From NCBI GenBank assembly GCA_015143295.1, contig CM026574.1:13828938-13892937 (forward strand): a stretch of DNA of 64,000 bases, given 5' to 3'. A program made the translations under genes and the position numbers. The notes beneath the pieces are model-generated. The model ran no database searches, had not been told where the DNA came from, and saw only the letters and a list, made by a program, of their open reading frames with translations. The number at the start of each line of letters is the position of its first letter. The first letter of the stretch is position 1. The stretch comes from Tetracentron sinense. Taxonomy: Eukaryota > Streptophyta > Magnoliopsida > Trochodendrales > Trochodendraceae. Shown piece after piece: positions 24,150-35,500 of the stretch.

Positions 24150-24632
24150 TAGGGGGTGTATCCAAGCCGTGCTAGCTTGTTGTCTCGGTTCAATCAAACT
24201 TAGTTCAAGCCTAAGTTTTGGCGTGATCAAGCCGAGCCGAGCTAAGCTTTCAGTTGAGCTTGAAACTATGTTCAAGTTCAACATGAGCCAGGCACAGTTT
24301 GATTTGGCTCAGCTAGATTTGGCTTGAGCTCAACTCGATTGAGGCCTGATTTTGCTTGAGCTCAGCTCCGCTTGAATATTATGAATATATAAAAAATAAT
24401 AATAATAATGAATATTATTTATAAGAAATAATACGAAAAATTATTTTTTAAATATAAAAATAAAAGTTTAATTAATCAAGGTCAAGCTCAAGCTTGAGCA
24501 AAGCCGAACTCGGCTCGAGCTTGGATCAAATTGAGCTTAAGCAAAGTCATTATTTTCGAGTGAGCTTCAAGCCTCATTTCTTGAGCTGGGATCGAGCTCT
24601 CACTTGGCTCAGCTAGGGTTGAATACACCCCA
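24150..24632. mobile_element. hAT-like non-autonomous element rich in GAGCTC motifs, second copy
   Basis: Inverted ends TAGGGGGTGTATCCAAGCC and GGTTGAATACACCCCA. Many GAGCTCGGC/GCTCAAGC motifs surround an AT-rich core at 24380-24470, as in the element at 1552-1892. TGGGGGA occurs on both sides but the target duplication is not exact. Confidence 0.5.
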
Positions 24633-25538
24633 ATGGGGGACTATAATCACTTAATCACCTTTTGGATTATGTAGGGAACCTTTAGGATTATGTAGGGATT
24701 ATTGTAGAAACCTAATTTTGCACTCCCAAGAGACCTACAAGACCCCTTTAAGCTGGAGGATAAGATTCTTCAAAAATATCAATTTGTTTTTTCAAAATAA
24801 CTAAAATACCAATATTCATAGTAACCAGATAATCACTTATTGAAAGAGTGGTAAAAAAATAAGATTATTCACAACATCACTTATTCAAGATAGCACTTAT
24901 TGTGTTATCAATTGTGATTGTCAAATCAAACGAGGCCTTAGCACTTAAATAACTACTTTTGTAGAAAGTGATTGATTAATCACCGCTTGCAGTTTGAGAT
25001 TAATCACTATGACCATTTTCTGAAAAATAATTTTTTTTTGAAATTATATAAGCATATGTTATGTGATTTAACAAAATATGAAAATATGTGCAATTTACAC
25101 AAATTTGAATAATTGGTTTTTCATGCGTGTTAATCAAACATATGTTAAATTACAAAAGCCCCAAGCAATTTTCTGCAAGGGTTTATGAACTGTCACTGAC
25201 TAATATAAACCAATGCAATATTTTTGAACACTTAGTTTAAGGTCCGAATATAGCTTTATGCTTGTTTGAGACCATGTTATTTACACATTGAACAAACCAG
25301 CTAGTATGCTTAATAGGTCTGCCTGTCAAGCTCTGGGTTCTACTTAATACCAAACAAGCTTTAGTTTCTTATTTTAGATTGAGGTCTATGTTACCAAATG
25401 GTCTAAACCGGCAATCAGCAGTTCAACTATAAAACTATCAGCTACAGATCGCAACTTAATAGCTAGGTGTTCACAAACACTACTCAAGCACAGCCTAATT
25501 TTCGAAAAGTACTTGGTGCACGTCCATGGGCCGAGTTT
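24633..25538. other. Intergenic, no gene seen
   Basis: AT-rich with repeated AATCACTTATT motifs at 24640-24990, perhaps a decayed MITE. No supportable gene. Confidence 0.4.
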
Positions 25539-25797
25539 GGATCACAGTCAATTGCGATTGAATTCAGAAGAGTTCAATCGCACAACGATGCACAATGCAA
25601 CATGTGTCCAATTAATTATGGCTTAGAAGCTTTAACCCTTAGGCTTAATATTTTTAACATTGGTTATTAGAATAAAAATTTCAAAAGAAATATTAACACT
25701 AAGGGTTAAAACTTCTTAACCATATAGTTAAGGGGACATATGTTTCGTTGTGGATGCGATAGAACTCTCCGGGTTCAATCGCAATTGAATGTGATCC
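25539..25797. repeat. MITE family 1, copy D (best preserved)
   Basis: Ends GGATCACAGTCAATTGCG and, inverted, GCAATTGAATGTGATCC. The arms continue with GTTCAATCGC and the TTAACCCTTAGG/CACTAAGGGTTAA stretches. A 259-bp near-palindrome. Confidence 0.65.
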
Positions 25798-26182
25798 GAT
25801 CCCTCGATGGGCCATAATGTGTCTGAAGTCGCTAGCCATTTCTAATACTGTCCTAAAACAAGCTGCAAATCAAACATATGGGTGAAAATTTTAGGATATG
25901 CTGCATTCATCAAATGTTATTTTTCTGTAACTATTTATCCAATGTTCTTAATGGATAGGCAATCGTGCCGAATAACCAACAAAGATTGTTTTCAAGCTGA
26001 GTTGTTGGATGAAGTCTACAAAGAGGATTATTGCCATTAGTTGTTTTCTTTTTTGTAGTATAATGGATGAGTTTGGGCCTGTAATTTACTTTCTGTTCAT
26101 ATATTCCTCATTTGATAGTTTAAACTTTAAATACAAAACCATATTTTAAAAGTCCATGACCAGTTTCATTAAACAAATCCCA
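25798..26182. other. Upstream region of the VTL gene
   Basis: No gene. AT-rich promoter-side sequence between the MITE at 25539-25797 and the VTL proximal promoter. Confidence 0.4.
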
Positions 26183-26305
26183 CCTTGAGGGGCGTGTGGC
26201 TTCCACACTATCTCCACCTTTTCCTCCATCTATGGCTATCACCATCAAAACTACAGTATAATCTCCAACCATAAATACCCTCCTTGAGGGCGTGTGTCTT
26301 CCACA
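26183..26305 (+). promoter_or_regulatory. Direct repeat flanking the VTL core promoter
   Basis: CCTTGAGGGGCGTGTGGCTT plus CCACA at 26183-26207 recurs, with one base missing and one changed, at 26282-26305. The first copy is upstream of the TATA box and the second is at the expected transcription start or 5' UTR. The core GCGTGTG resembles a half G-box. Regulatory function is inference. Confidence 0.4.
26271..26277 (+). promoter_or_regulatory. TATA box of the VTL gene
   Basis: ATAAATA about 95 bp before the chosen ATG. A start site about 30 bp downstream gives a 5' UTR of roughly 60 nt. Confidence 0.5.
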
Positions 26306-26365
26306 AGCCTTCACCTCAATTTCATCCTCTTCCTTAGTAATATATCTCTTTGCTACCTTTCCTTC

Positions 26366-26989
26366 ATGGCAGTCCTTGAACTGGCAATCCCTGAGACCGA
26401 TATCGAGCAACAGACAAACCGAGAACTCGAAGAAAAGGAGTTTGACTACTCACAAAGGTCCCAATGGCTTCGTGCAGCTGTTCTTGGAGCCAATGATGGG
26501 TTGGTCTCCACGGCGTCGCTGATGATGGGAGTAGGCGCGGTTAGAGAGGACATCAAGGTCATGGTCCTTACGGGGTTCGCGGGGTTGGTTGCCGGGGCAT
26601 GTAGTATGGCAATCGGGGAATTTGTCTCTGTCTACTCGCAGTTGGATATAGAGTTGGCTCAGATGAAGAGAGAAAAGAGAGATGGTGAAGAAGAGAGTCA
26701 GAAGGTGCAGTTGCCAAGTCCATTGCAGGCTGCTGTAGCATCGGCGTTGGCATTTTCCATAGGGGCGATAGTGCCGCTACTGGCAGCTGCGTTTATAAAG
26801 GATCATAAGGTGAGGTTGAGCGTGGTGGCGAGTGCAGCAAGCTTGGCCTTGCTGTTGTTTGGAGGGGTTGGAGCAGTGCTTGGGAAGGCACCTTTGGGGA
26901 GGTCTTGTGCGAGGGTGTTGGTTGGGGGTTGGATGGCTATGGCAATAACGTTTGGGTTGACAAAGTTGATTGGGTCTAGTGGGCTGTAA
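26366..26989 (+). CDS. VTL: Vacuolar iron transporter-like protein (VTL, CCC1/VIT1 family)
   Basis: Single-exon, 207-residue membrane protein of the CCC1/VIT1 family. Family members move Fe2+ (or Mn2+) from cytosol into the vacuole; plant VTLs (nodulin-21 type) limit cytosolic iron. Five hydrophobic segments lie at about residues 33-58, 65-90, 120-143, 149-172 and 179-202. The signature GANDGLVSTASLMMGVGAV is at residues 41-59 and AGACSMAIGEFVSVYSQ at 76-92. The loop between segments 2 and 3 is short and charged (about 93-118), so the long metal-binding domain of true VIT1 is absent, as usual in VTLs. The in-frame ATG at 26294 would add 24 hydrophobic residues, but it lies close to the predicted transcription start. 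Family members begin like the chosen Met, with a short acidic N-terminus. Looks intact; no frameshift is seen. Confidence 0.92.
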   Translation: MAVLELAIPETDIEQQTNRELEEKEFDYSQRSQWLRAAVLGANDGLVSTASLMMGVGAVREDIKVMVLTGFAGLVAGACSMAIGEFVSVYSQLDIELAQMKREKRDGEEESQKVQLPSPLQAAVASALAFSIGAIVPLLAAAFIKDHKVRLSVVASAASLALLLFGGVGAVLGKAPLGRSCARVLVGGWMAMAITFGLTKLIGSSGL

Positions 26990-27178
26990 AAAGGGAGTAC
27001 TGTGTTTGCTTTTCCTTTATCTTTTTTTTTCCTCTGTTTCAAAGTGTTTGTGTTTGAATGAAGGTTGGTCTGTGAGAGGGAGAAATTACAAATGACACAA
27101 TCAATGCAATCACATACTTATTTGTGCAATTATATTTGAATTAGCCATGCAAAGAGAGCAATTCAGAAAATTAAACCA
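26990..27178 (+). other. VTL 3' flank
   Basis: A short T-rich stretch follows the stop codon. Probable 3' UTR; no clear polyadenylation signal chosen. Confidence 0.3.
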
Positions 27179-27315
27179 ATGTTTGGTTGCCAAGAAAATA
27201 AGTAAAAATATGGAAAAGAAAAGAACAGTGGACAAAAAACAACTAAAAGTTGTATAAGAAATCCAAATTTTCTTTCCTTTCCATGTTTCTACCTATTTCC
27301 GCGGCAACCAAACAT
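27179..27315. mobile_element. Small TIR MITE (ATGTTTGGTTGCC)
   Basis: ATGTTTGGTTGCC at the left and GGCAACCAAACAT at the right are perfect inverted ends of a 137-bp AT-rich element. Likely a hAT-type MITE; an 8-bp duplication is not evident. Confidence 0.55.
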
Positions 27316-28209
27316 AGCATAAGGCTCTATCCACTTTTGGTAAGACTTAAAAAGCTTGGCAGCACTTTGTCCTGATAGTTCTTAGAAAATTTTAGTCGCT
27401 TTGTAAGTTTTTAACAAAATTAGTTCTTACTACCATGAGATTTCAAGTCTTATCATTTTTTATGAGATCTGAAGTCATTCATTTTGTTGTATTTGAAGTC
27501 TAAGGGAATTGCAGCTCAAGAGATGAAGAGCTAAATACATCTAATTCTCAAAAGAAAATGTATATTATTAAATGACAAAACTTGTAAAATGCCATATAAA
27601 ATTCTACATGCAATATTTTACCAGTGCAAGTGAATTTTTTTTTTTTTTGGAATTTTAGGCGATCTATGTAAATATAACATTTAATTCTTTTTTTTTTTTT
27701 TTCCCTAGAAAAAAAAAAAATTTGTCGCAAAATATTGGCCTTAGCGCCTGAGATGTTCAGTGCTACTCTGACTTCGATCCTCAATTGAGTGGTTTGAGAG
27801 CGAACAACAACCTTAAAGCTCACTATCTTCCTTGCTGTGATTTCCCATGTACATGTGTTAAAATCCAACTAGTATTTGTTATATAAACCAATCGCGACCT
27901 TCTTTGCTGTGATTACCTTAAGTGTTCCCATGTACATATGCATCACCTATATATGTAGACGCAAATCATCTTAAAGAGATCTACTTAGTACGCGCCTCAA
28001 TTCACAGACATCTCGCAGACATCATTGCAATTTCTATCATTTCTTTGGTGTGGATTATTGCTCACCGAAAAGACTTTTGGTATACACTTGTACCATATTG
28101 CAGATTGTAGAAATTTTGGATAACATTTACAGGTATTTTATATGTACTGAAATGCATACTAACTTTATGTTCTTTAGTGTATTTTGCATTTATACTCCGT
28201 TCATAACGA
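27316..28209. other. Intergenic, no gene seen
   Basis: AT-rich, with T and A homopolymers at 27638-27650 and 27688-27720. Apparent short ORFs here are low-complexity. No supportable feature. Confidence 0.4.
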
Positions 28210-29888
28210 CGTAAAATAGGGGAAACCAATCAATTCCATGAAAAATGTCAATTATGAGTGTTTGCTTGTAAGTAAAACCTTCAACTTGGGGCTCTTGGCC
28301 AAACAAGGGTGGCGCTTGTTGTCGGATCCCTCCTCGCTTTGGGCTAAAACTATGAAGGCTAAATACTTTCCTCACTCCTCTTTTCTAGAAGCAGGCTTGG
28401 GCCCGAGACCTTCGTGGGGATGGCGAAGTGTCCTCGCGGGACGCAAGATTCTTGCCCAAGGAGTGAGGTGGCAAATTGGTTCCGGTGAGACGGTGAGAGC
28501 CGGAATGGATCCATGGGTACCTTCTATAGCTCCATTCAAACCAACTCCCCTTGAGGGTACTTCCTTGCACAGCACAACGGTATCTTTTTTCATCAAGGAA
28601 AATCCTCCGGATTGGGACCGAGTTTGGTTAGCTAGTTTTTTCCCACTTCACACGGTGGCGGAGATCATCAAAATTCCCATAAGCCTGTATAACCAACCGG
28701 ATCGATTGGTATGGCACCACACCAAATCAGGAAAGTTTCAAGTTCGGTCTGCCTCTCACCTAGCTGTCCAAGCTTTAAGTGCCCACCTACCATCGACAAG
28801 CACTAGTCCCACTAACAGTGAACGGAAAGCTTGGAGAAGAATATGGCAACTCCCTATTCCCCCCAAAATTCAAGTGTTCTTGTGGAGGTTATGCAACAAC
28901 GCATTGGCGGCAGCTACCAACCTCAGGAAGCGAAGAGTGTCGGTGGACACAGATTGTCCGTTGTGCGGATCTGCGGAAGAAACTATTACCCACTTATTTC
29001 TGGAATGCCCGTGCTCCAGGAGTATCTGCTTCGGGACCCAGCTATCCCTGAAATTCCCCACACCGTCTTCCATATCAATCCTTGAATGGTGGACTAAGTG
29101 GGTGTCTGATCCAGTATTTGGTATATGGGACACCACTCTTACCATTACCTTGGTCACTACCCTATGGGGTATTTGGATGCATCGGAACGAGGTGTTATTC
29201 AATGGGGTCACCCCAAATCCTGCTACTGCTATTGCTCGGATTCAGGCCTTGACTATAGACTTTTTGCGACATCCTAAAATCCTGGGCATTACAGATAATG
29301 GTCCTTTGATCAGTAAGTCTCGAGGAGGCCTCCTGGTATCCCCCTCCAATAGGATGGCTGAAGTTGAATGTGGACGGAGCAGCGCTACCAAATGGGAAAG
29401 CCGCAGGTGCCGGGGTGGTGGTAAGGAATCATGATGGAGTGATCATCGCTCAGCTATCAAAACCTCTCCCAGGAGGTTCGGCCCGTGTGGCTGAAGCGGA
29501 GGCTATTCGTTTAGCCCTCTTCACTGCCGTCTCTAAAGGTTGGAGGAAGATTATCCTTGAGTCCGACGCAAAAGAAATAGTAGAACTCATAGAGGGCGTC
29601 TCCACCAACCAACTTGGCGACATTGTTACTTTGATCGCGGACATCCATCACCTTCAAGGCCTCTGTGAGGACCTAGTTTTCAGGGTTATAAAGCGTCAGG
29701 CCAACTCATTGGCCCATTTCTCAGCCCAACAAGGCCTCTCTAGATTTCATTCCCAATCATTTCCCTCCCAACTGTCCCCGGGGGCTCCTTCAATACAAGC
29801 ACAGGGCCCGGCCCAAGGGAGTTTGTAAGTCTCGTTTTTTTCTTGGCTATGAAATTACCTCTTTACCAAAAAAAAAAAAAAAAAAAAA
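28210..29888 (+). mobile_element. 5'-truncated LINE (L1-like) with RT C-terminus, zinc-binding domain, RNase H and poly(A) tail
   Basis: Frame 1 (about 28238-29364) starts in the end of a reverse transcriptase, with LLAKQGWRLLSDPSSLWAK. It continues into the zf-RVT domain typical of plant LINEs (WRRIWQLPIPPKIQVFLWR; CPLCGSAEETITHLFLECP). Frame 2 (29364-29828, TAA stop) is an RNase H domain starting NVDGAALPNG, with the acidic residues in NVDGA, AEAEAIRLAL and ESDAKEIVEL. The two frames differ, so a frameshift lies near 29330-29365. The tail is 21 A at 29868-29888. This is the usual product of incomplete reverse transcription. No target duplication found; the 5' limit is approximate. Confidence 0.85.
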
Positions 29889-30913
29889 TTACACTGACCT
29901 CCCATGAGGTTTAGTGAAATTTCAGAAACCTCCCTTCTTGTTTCATAAATTACACTATCCTCCCCTTAACTTTAGTTGTTTGTAATATATACCCCATTCC
30001 GTTAGTTTGTCATTACTTACATGAACGGACATTGAAAATGTCATCATTTAAATATTTTAAAATGTCTAAATTACTCTTCTTAAAGAAAAATTAAGCTAGT
30101 ACAATAAAATAAATGGGTTTGGTAAGAACAAAACTTAAGGTTAATATATATTTCTAGTACTAAAAGGTTAACAGTATCAATTTAAGGTTAATATTTTGTC
30201 CTAAAACCACAAATGAACTCTAGGGGTGAGTGAATCTTAACCATAGTTAGTGAGTATTAATAGGGACACGTGGTGGCTTATAGAGACCCTTTAATTGTGA
30301 TTAAACATAATTAACCTAAGATTTATATTTTTACTTTTTTTTCTTAAAACCAAGGTTAGAGGGATGAATCTTAGGGGTTAGTGAATCTTAACCCAGTTGG
30401 TGGTGTTATGGCTAGGGCATGCCAAAGGAGCTTCGAGTGACAACCGAGGGGCTTTCTCTCGGTGGTGGCTCTGCAGCTGGACTTCTCTCTTCATCTAGGT
30501 GCCTTCCTTCTCGCTACCGGCGGGAGTATTTAGATCTTTCCGGTGGTCATTAGCAGCTGCTATTTAAAATCCATTCCCACTGTTGTCGTCAATGGTAGAA
30601 CTCCTCTTGCAACAGCTAGTTGCTCGGTCTGTCTGATCTCACACTTCAATGAACCCCTTTGTACTTCGATCCATATCAATCGACCAAGAAGCTAATCTCT
30701 TTTGTTTGGGATGGTAGCTAAAAGGAAGGGATACGTGGTGAATTGTAATAACGTGTTCACTCTAGTAGTGGGGGTAAAATTGTAAAAGAGTATCCTCTGT
30801 TAATGGTGTTATTCTGAAGAGCCTGATAGGGGAGGGGCAATGTAATTTCAGAAACAAGATGGGAGGTTTCTAAAATTTTATCAAACCTCAAGGGCGGTCA
30901 ATGTTATTTACCC
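29889..30913. mobile_element. Mutator-like non-autonomous element (MULE-C)
   Basis: The left arm has TTACACTGACCTCCC, GAAATTTCAGAAACCTCCC and CTTGTTTCATAAATTACAC. It is inverted at the right end (GTAATTTCAGAAACAAGATG, GGAGGTTTCTAAAATTTT, GTCAATGTTATTTACCC). The arms belong to the same type as MULE-B. The left tip is missing because the LINE poly(A) abuts it. The inside carries the ~140-bp module (30170-30400) and a GC-richer stretch (30405-30620) that could be captured host sequence. Confidence 0.65.
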
Positions 30914-30973
30914 TAAAATGTTTTATGGGAAATGAACCACTTTTACAAAAAATAACTTATATTTCAAAGATCC
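30623..30973. repeat. Duplicated ~350-bp block, copy 1
   Basis: Matches 44308-44661 with scattered differences. It covers the right end of MULE-C plus about 60 bp of flank, so it is a segmental copy rather than a separate transposition. Confidence 0.75.
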
Positions 30974-31341
30974 GGATCGAAGTCATTTTTGTACAGTTTG
31001 ACCGAACTAATAGTCAAGTTTGGTGGTAAGATCTGCTTAGTCAGGCTAAAAATTCTAAGTGTTGGTAGGTTGGTTTAGTCATGCTGAATATACTTAGTAT
31101 TATAAAGCTGGTTTACTAGGCAGGTCAGAGCTAGTAGTTAGATCGGAGCTCATAGTCAGGTCGGGTAGTCAAGTTGGGTGATAGGATCTTTTGAACGAGC
31201 TAGTGATCAAGGTCGGGTGATGGGTCCTCTGAACAAGCTAGTGATTAGGTTAATGCAATGTCGTCTGGTCACCTGTTTTAATGTGAGTTAACTGATTTTC
31301 AGGCCTGTAACTGTTACACTGAGGGAGATCATGAAGAGATC
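30974..31341. other. Intergenic, no gene seen
   Basis: Contains short imperfect repeats of GGTCGGGTGATGGGTC and AGCTAGTGAT (31130-31250). No gene. Confidence 0.35.
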
Positions 31342-31617
31342 GGATCACAGTCAATCATGATTGAACTCAGGAAGAGTTCAATCGCACCCACAGGTCAACA
31401 TGTGTCCCTTTTAACGGGGGTTAAGATTCACTAACCATTAGGGTTTAACATTCTAACTTTGTTTTTAGAAAAAAAAATTAACCCTTAGAGTTAATCTTAA
31501 CCAGAGTTAAAAGTTCTTTTTTAATAATATTTTATCTAAAAAATAAGGTTAGATTATTGAACCTAAGGGTTAGTGAATCTTAACCACAATTAATAGTGTT
31601 TAAAAGGGATACGTGTT
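31342..31617. repeat. MITE family 1, copy E
   Basis: Left end GGATCACAGTCAATCATG, then GAGTTCAATCGCACCCAC, AACATGTGTCCCTTTTAAC and the two inverted TTAAGATTCACTAACC modules. The right terminus is truncated. Confidence 0.6.
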
Positions 31618-31870
31618 GCTCAAGCATTTTATTTCGATTGTTTCATTAGTCGCATGAATTCCCTAAAAGCTATATCAAGAATAATTTCAATATTATGTTA
31701 GACAATACTTCTCATATTTATGATAAACCCCACAACTAGATATGTGTACATGTAGGCAGCTATGTGACATATATAGCCACGTGAAAATTGATATATGTAA
31801 ATCCGCATGCATGCATGTAGGTAGCAAAAGCAAGGCAGGGTGTGTGCTTATGCAACTTGTGAGTTGTGAC
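31618..31870. other. Intergenic, no gene seen
   Basis: AT-rich; contains GCATGCATGCATG near 31806-31818. Nothing else is supported. Confidence 0.35.
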
Positions 31871-31978
31871 TAGGGGTGTCAACGGGCCGAATTCAGGTCT
31901 CAAAAAACTATTGTAAGCGGGCAGGGCTTATTCAAAAATCACAAAAACTCAACCAGGTGCAGCCCATTGACACCCCTA
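31871..31978. mobile_element. 108-bp hAT-type MITE
   Basis: Inverted ends TAGGGGTGTCAACGGGCC and a GCAGCCCATTGACACCCCTA-like right end. Flanks GTTGTGAC and CTTGTAAC match at 6 of 8 bases, as expected of an old hAT 8-bp duplication. Confidence 0.65.
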
Positions 31979-32296
31979 CTTGTAACAATTTAGGCATATA
32001 GGTGTGTAAAACTTGTGTAAGAGGAGAAAGGGTTGAGAGCAAAGATGTCCTTACCGGGATCTGAATCATGAGGTCATGGAGATGCTTCCGGGTGGTACTG
32101 AAGAGACATGAAGTGCAGGGAAGCAAGACCAGCACAGCTTCCATTATTAAGGTTGACATGTGTCACTTATCCATCCTTTGGAAGTCATACAGGGTCAACT
32201 TCATAATTGTGATTCTACCAAATGAATAATTCAAGTTGATTACCAATTTTTTTTTCGCTTGGTCCTAATCATTTATCTACCTAGGTTACCTAGCTA
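31979..32296. other. Intergenic, no gene seen
   Basis: No ORF or element recognised between the hAT MITE and the Ty1/copia element. Confidence 0.35.
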
Positions 32297-32301
32297 GGTT
32301 A

Positions 32302-32551
32302 TATTAACAGTTAAGCATGGTGTCACCTCTCCTTCCAACCATGGCCACCCTCCTTCTATTATTGGAGATTCTCCAATGATCCCCAAACGGATCCAGTTAC
32401 CAACATAGCAAAGATTTGCATATATTCTTCTTGTATTCAAATTGTAGTCTTTCCTACACTCATGTAAATTCTCTTGGATGATATTAGAAGTTGTAACATC
32501 TATAAATATAAATCAATGGAAGAAGTGAAAGTAAGTTCTCTAATTCTTTTA
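32302..32551 (+). repeat. 5' LTR of the Ty1/copia element
   Basis: 250 bp, starting TATTAAC and ending TCTTTTA, with a CTATAAATATAAATC TATA region near its end. Confidence 0.88.
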
Positions 32552-35500
32552 TGGTATCAGAGCTCAAGCTCTATCCTGGCCGTAAGCTTCATTCTCTATT
32601 CCATTGATTCAGCTCTCATGGCCTCCCATATTGAAGACTCCACAAACTCCTCTTCTGCAAAAACCGATCCCTCCTCTCCCACCATTATCTCTCCATCTCC
32701 CTCTCTTCATATCTCCAACATCCTCCAATTTGTATTTGTTAAACTAACAGACCTCAACTATCTACTAGGGCGAAAACAATTTCTCCTCATCTTGATTTCT
32801 CCAGATCTAGTGGGCTATGTGGACGGCACCATCCTTCCTCCTAAAACTCTCCTTTAAGATGACTCTGTCAACCCCACCTATCTTCAATGGTGGCACCGTT
32901 ATCAGTTTGTAGCAAGTTTTCTTAATGCCACATTTACTGAGCCAATCATCTCTCAAACAATTGGCCTCTCTACAGCCAAGGAATTATGGGACTCTCTCGC
33001 CACTTCTTTCACCCAGCACTCCCATGCTCGCACTATGCAACTACGGTTAAAGTTGCAAACCCTCCAGAAAGGCTCCTCCACCATTTCCGAATACCTGAAT
33101 GAACTGAAAAGCATCAGCGATGCTCTAGCTGCTGTTCAAGATCATGTATCTGATCGTGATCTCATTTATCATGCTCTTAGAGGCCTCCCCATTGAATACA
33201 AATTATTCAACACAGCTATAACCAATCGGGTGGAACCGATTTTCTTCTGAGAACTCAGATTTCACCTCTTGGTCCATGAACAACGGCAAGCTCAGTACCA
33301 GCAACTCTCTTCCCTATCACCCCTCCTGATCAGGCCTTCTACATTGATCGATCCTCCTCTCAACAGCCACGAGGATGGGGTTGTGGTGGCCACTCCTACC
33401 GTGGCCGTGGCCGTGGTCGTGGACGAATTCAGCGCAATGGGGGCAGCCGTGGAAGTGAGACCTTTCACTCATGAGATCAAGGTATTCTAGGCCCTGACCC
33501 ATCTCATACCTATCGCCCCCCACCTGGGCTCCATCCACATGTTAGATTTGCAACATACCCAGTCATAACGCTCTCCAATGCCGCAATCGCTTCAACCATA
33601 CCTTTTAAGATGAGTCTCTTCCACAATCCTTTACGGCAATCTCTCTTCCACAATCCGGTGATGATCACTGGTTTGTTGATACTGGAGCTACCAATCACAT
33701 GAATTATGATCCCTCTCTTCTTCATCAATCTACTGAGTATGCGGGCTCTGATCACATCATGGTTGGTAATGGGCAAGAAATTCCTAGAATACCTTGATCT
33801 CGTGACAATAATTGTGCCTTCACCTTCTTTCCTTCGGGTTTTTCTATTAAGGATCTTCACACGGGAAAAGTTCTTCTCGCCGGACCCATTGATCAGGATC
33901 TCTATCCCATTCAAGTCATTCAGCCTCCACAACATTCGGCAATGGTGGCTTCTCCCTCTCTTTCTACATGGCACCGATGGCTTGGACATCCCTCTCCTTC
34001 TCTTATGCATCATTTTTTTCCCAATAAAGATGTTCAATTTTCTCTGTCTTCTAATAAATTTTTCTCTTGTTCAGAATGTTATCTTTTTAAAAGTCATCGC
34101 TTACCTTTTAATCCTGTTACTCATCATGCTACATCCCCCGTATAATTAATCCATTGTGATGTTTGAACCCTTACTCCTCTGGCCTCCAATTTGGGCTTTT
34201 TATATTACATTCTATTTATGGATGATTATAGCAGGTTCACTTGACTATATCCCTTGCGACGCAATTTTGAAAGCATGGCCTCTTTTGCTCTGTTTAAAAA
34301 TATGGCTGAAAATTTATTTAATACCAAGATCAAGCAATTTCAAAGTGATGGGGGTGGTGAATTCATTAGTAAGGCATTCTCTCAGCTTCTTTCTTCGAAT
34401 GGTATTATTCGTCGTTGCTCTTGCCCTTATACGCCTCAACAGAATGGTGTTGCTGAATACAAACATCATCATATAGTCGAAACAGGGAATGTACTTCTCT
34501 CCGGCAGTGGTCTTCCCCATTCTTATTGGCTGGATGCTTTCACCACGGCCGCCTATTTCATTAATTTGATGCCAAATCCACTTCTTGGGCATACTTCTCC
34601 ATTTGAGATCTTTTTTCATCGAAGACCCGACTATAGCTTTTTAAGGGTATTTGGTTGTGAATGCTTCCCTTTTGTCGGCTCCACTAGACCGGACAAATTG
34701 AGCCCCAAGTCGGCTCGGTGTGTATTTATTGGCTATAGTCTCTCACATAAGGGCTATCAGTGTTTGGACCCTATTTCTGGTCGTGTATACATCTCACGAC
34801 ATGTTAAGTTTATTGAAGGTTCCTTTCCATATGATCTCATTTGTAAGCCTTCCACGCCATCACTCGAACTACCCCTTGCTACCATCTCGGGCAGCCTCAT
34901 TCTTGCTCTAGCCAACACGTATGCTCCACCTTCCCCTACCACACCTACTTCTACCACCACTCCCCCCCCCCCCCCTGCCTGGCTCTCCACCACTACCATG
35001 TGCAGATGAATTTTCGGCTACCACCACTCCTAGGCCCCCTCCCTTGACGTCCCTTCCCCCCATTGATCTTGTGGTTAACCTTAATCATAATCCAGCACCC
35101 CCTATTTCCTCAGCCTCCCCTATGCCACCAACCCCACCACCTATCCCACCATCCGTATCAGTTCCTCACTCTAACCCTTATAACCTTCGCAGCAAAGATG
35201 GTACCCTTACCCCAAAGCTTAGTTCTCTACCCGCCATCCTCTCTCGCCCTCCTTGGTAGCGTTTTCTGCTTCTCAAATTCAAGAGCCTACATGCTATACA
35301 CAGGCCTCCAAACACCCTCATTGGCGTATGGCCATGGTTGAAGAGTTCGATGCTCCTCTTCGTAATCACACTTGGTGTCTTATCCCTCCTCAACCTAACA
35401 TGAACATCGTTGGCTCTAAGTGGGGGTTCAAAGTGAAGCAACGCGCCGATGGTACTCTGGAACGTTATTAAGCCCGACTTGTGGCCAAGGGCTTTAATCA

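Noticed and set aside
26120-26522. ORFs overlapping the start of the VTL gene on both strands
   Set aside because: They are other-frame shadows of the promoter and the VTL coding sequence and lack any domain.
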